Source: an uncultured Acetatifactor sp. (lineage in GTDB: Bacteria > Bacillota > Clostridia > Lachnospirales > Lachnospiraceae). Taken from it: a stretch of DNA of 64,000 bases. Every line of letters starts with the position of its first letter. Within the stretch, counting starts at the first letter, position 1. The translations under genes and the position numbers were made by a program. Location: the NCBI GenBank assembly GCA_910580225.1, contig CAJTXE010000008.1, positions 1-64,000 of the forward strand, written 5' to 3'. This document shows positions 63,787-64,000 of this stretch, piece by piece. Below the pieces are notes generated by a model, which was given only the letters and a program-made list of their open reading frames with translations, did no database searches and was not told the DNA's origin.

Positions 63787-64000
63787 TCATGAATTTTCAT
63801 CCTGCGGACTGCTTTTCCTCTGCCTCTCTCTGTCGCCTGGAAGATACACGCCTTTAAAGGCCCGGTACGTTCTGGCCATTCCTTCCTGAAAGCTGATATA
63901 ATCAAGTCCAAGCTCGCTCCTGCTCTTTTCACTGGAAGCCAGCTCCGATTCTGCTTCCGTCACCGGAAATGGCAGCGGCACGCCCATGCGCTGTGCAGTT
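63787..64000 (-). CDS. C-terminal end of a probable NAD-dependent epimerase/dehydratase (cut by window edge)
   Basis: The last ~70 codons of a minus-strand gene that enters from the right edge. The translation (for example SRSELGLDYISFQEGMARTY) resembles the C-terminal helix region of sugar-nucleotide epimerase/dehydratase proteins, but the NAD-binding N-terminus is not in view. Identification is tentative. Confidence 0.45.
   Translation of the reverse strand, partial: TAQRMGVPLPFPVTEAESELASSEKSRSELGLDYISFQEGMARTYRAFKGVYLPGDRERQRKSSPQDENS

Overview
The window looks like a chromosomal segment of a low-to-mid GC anaerobic Firmicute of the Lachnospiraceae (Clostridium cluster XIVa) type. The evidence is the sequence character of the RNA polymerase and ribosomal proteins, a glycyl-radical enzyme with its activase, class B sortase, YesM/YesN-type two-component genes next to an LplA/LplB/YtcP-type sugar importer, and several glycoside hydrolases. 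I cannot assign a genus or species from the sequence alone.

Layout. 1-964 (minus): end of rpsG and all of rpsL, driven by its own consensus promoter. 1.1-31.0 kb: a ~30 kb accessory block lying between rpsL and rpoC, genes that are usually close neighbours in Firmicutes. It holds (a) a heterodimeric ABC exporter with a divergent XRE-TPR regulator; (b) a radical-SAM activase, a small glycyl-radical enzyme and a GH36/raffinose-synthase-like enzyme; (c) a three-gene signalling unit (histidine kinase, AraC-type response regulator, extracytoplasmic sensor without kinase) divergent from an ABC sugar importer whose leader carries three 106-bp repeats forming long hairpins; (d) GH29 and GH78 enzymes (fucosidase-like and rhamnosidase); (e) a second ABC exporter pair with a GHKL kinase, a LytTR regulator and rfbD.

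31.2-43.4 kb (minus): rpmG-secE-nusG-rplK-rplA-rplJ-rplL-rpoB-rpoC, with recognisable promoters, an L10-type leader with alternative hairpins, and an attenuator between rplL and rpoB. 43.4-45.1 kb: a SARP/BTAD regulator with a degenerate GGDEF-like domain, a short upstream ORF and a small conserved protein. 45.2-56.2 kb: acyl-CoA ligase, amidohydrolase, GH38 alpha-mannosidase, truA, ECF S component, aroA, GH42 beta-galactosidase. 56.4-64 kb: LspA-like protein, carbamate kinase, a second copy of the small conserved protein, sortase B, D-lactate dehydrogenase, tadA, SPFH protein with an Arc-like protein, flavin reductase, and the C-terminal end of a probable epimerase.

How it fits together: the accessory block reads as a nutrient-sensing and glycan-use region. 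The importer, signalling unit, GH29, GH78 and GH36 probably serve deoxysugar- or galactose-containing glycans, and the glycyl-radical enzyme may act on a sugar-derived product. The two exporter pairs are paralogous but under different regulators. The most interesting points are the triple-hairpin leader of the sugar importer, the atypical small glycyl-radical enzyme, and the paired small proteins with the HGDLGTF motif whose operons start from very similar promoters. No rRNA, tRNA, CRISPR array, transposase or prophage gene was seen. Promoter calls rest on hexamer matches and spacing read by eye.
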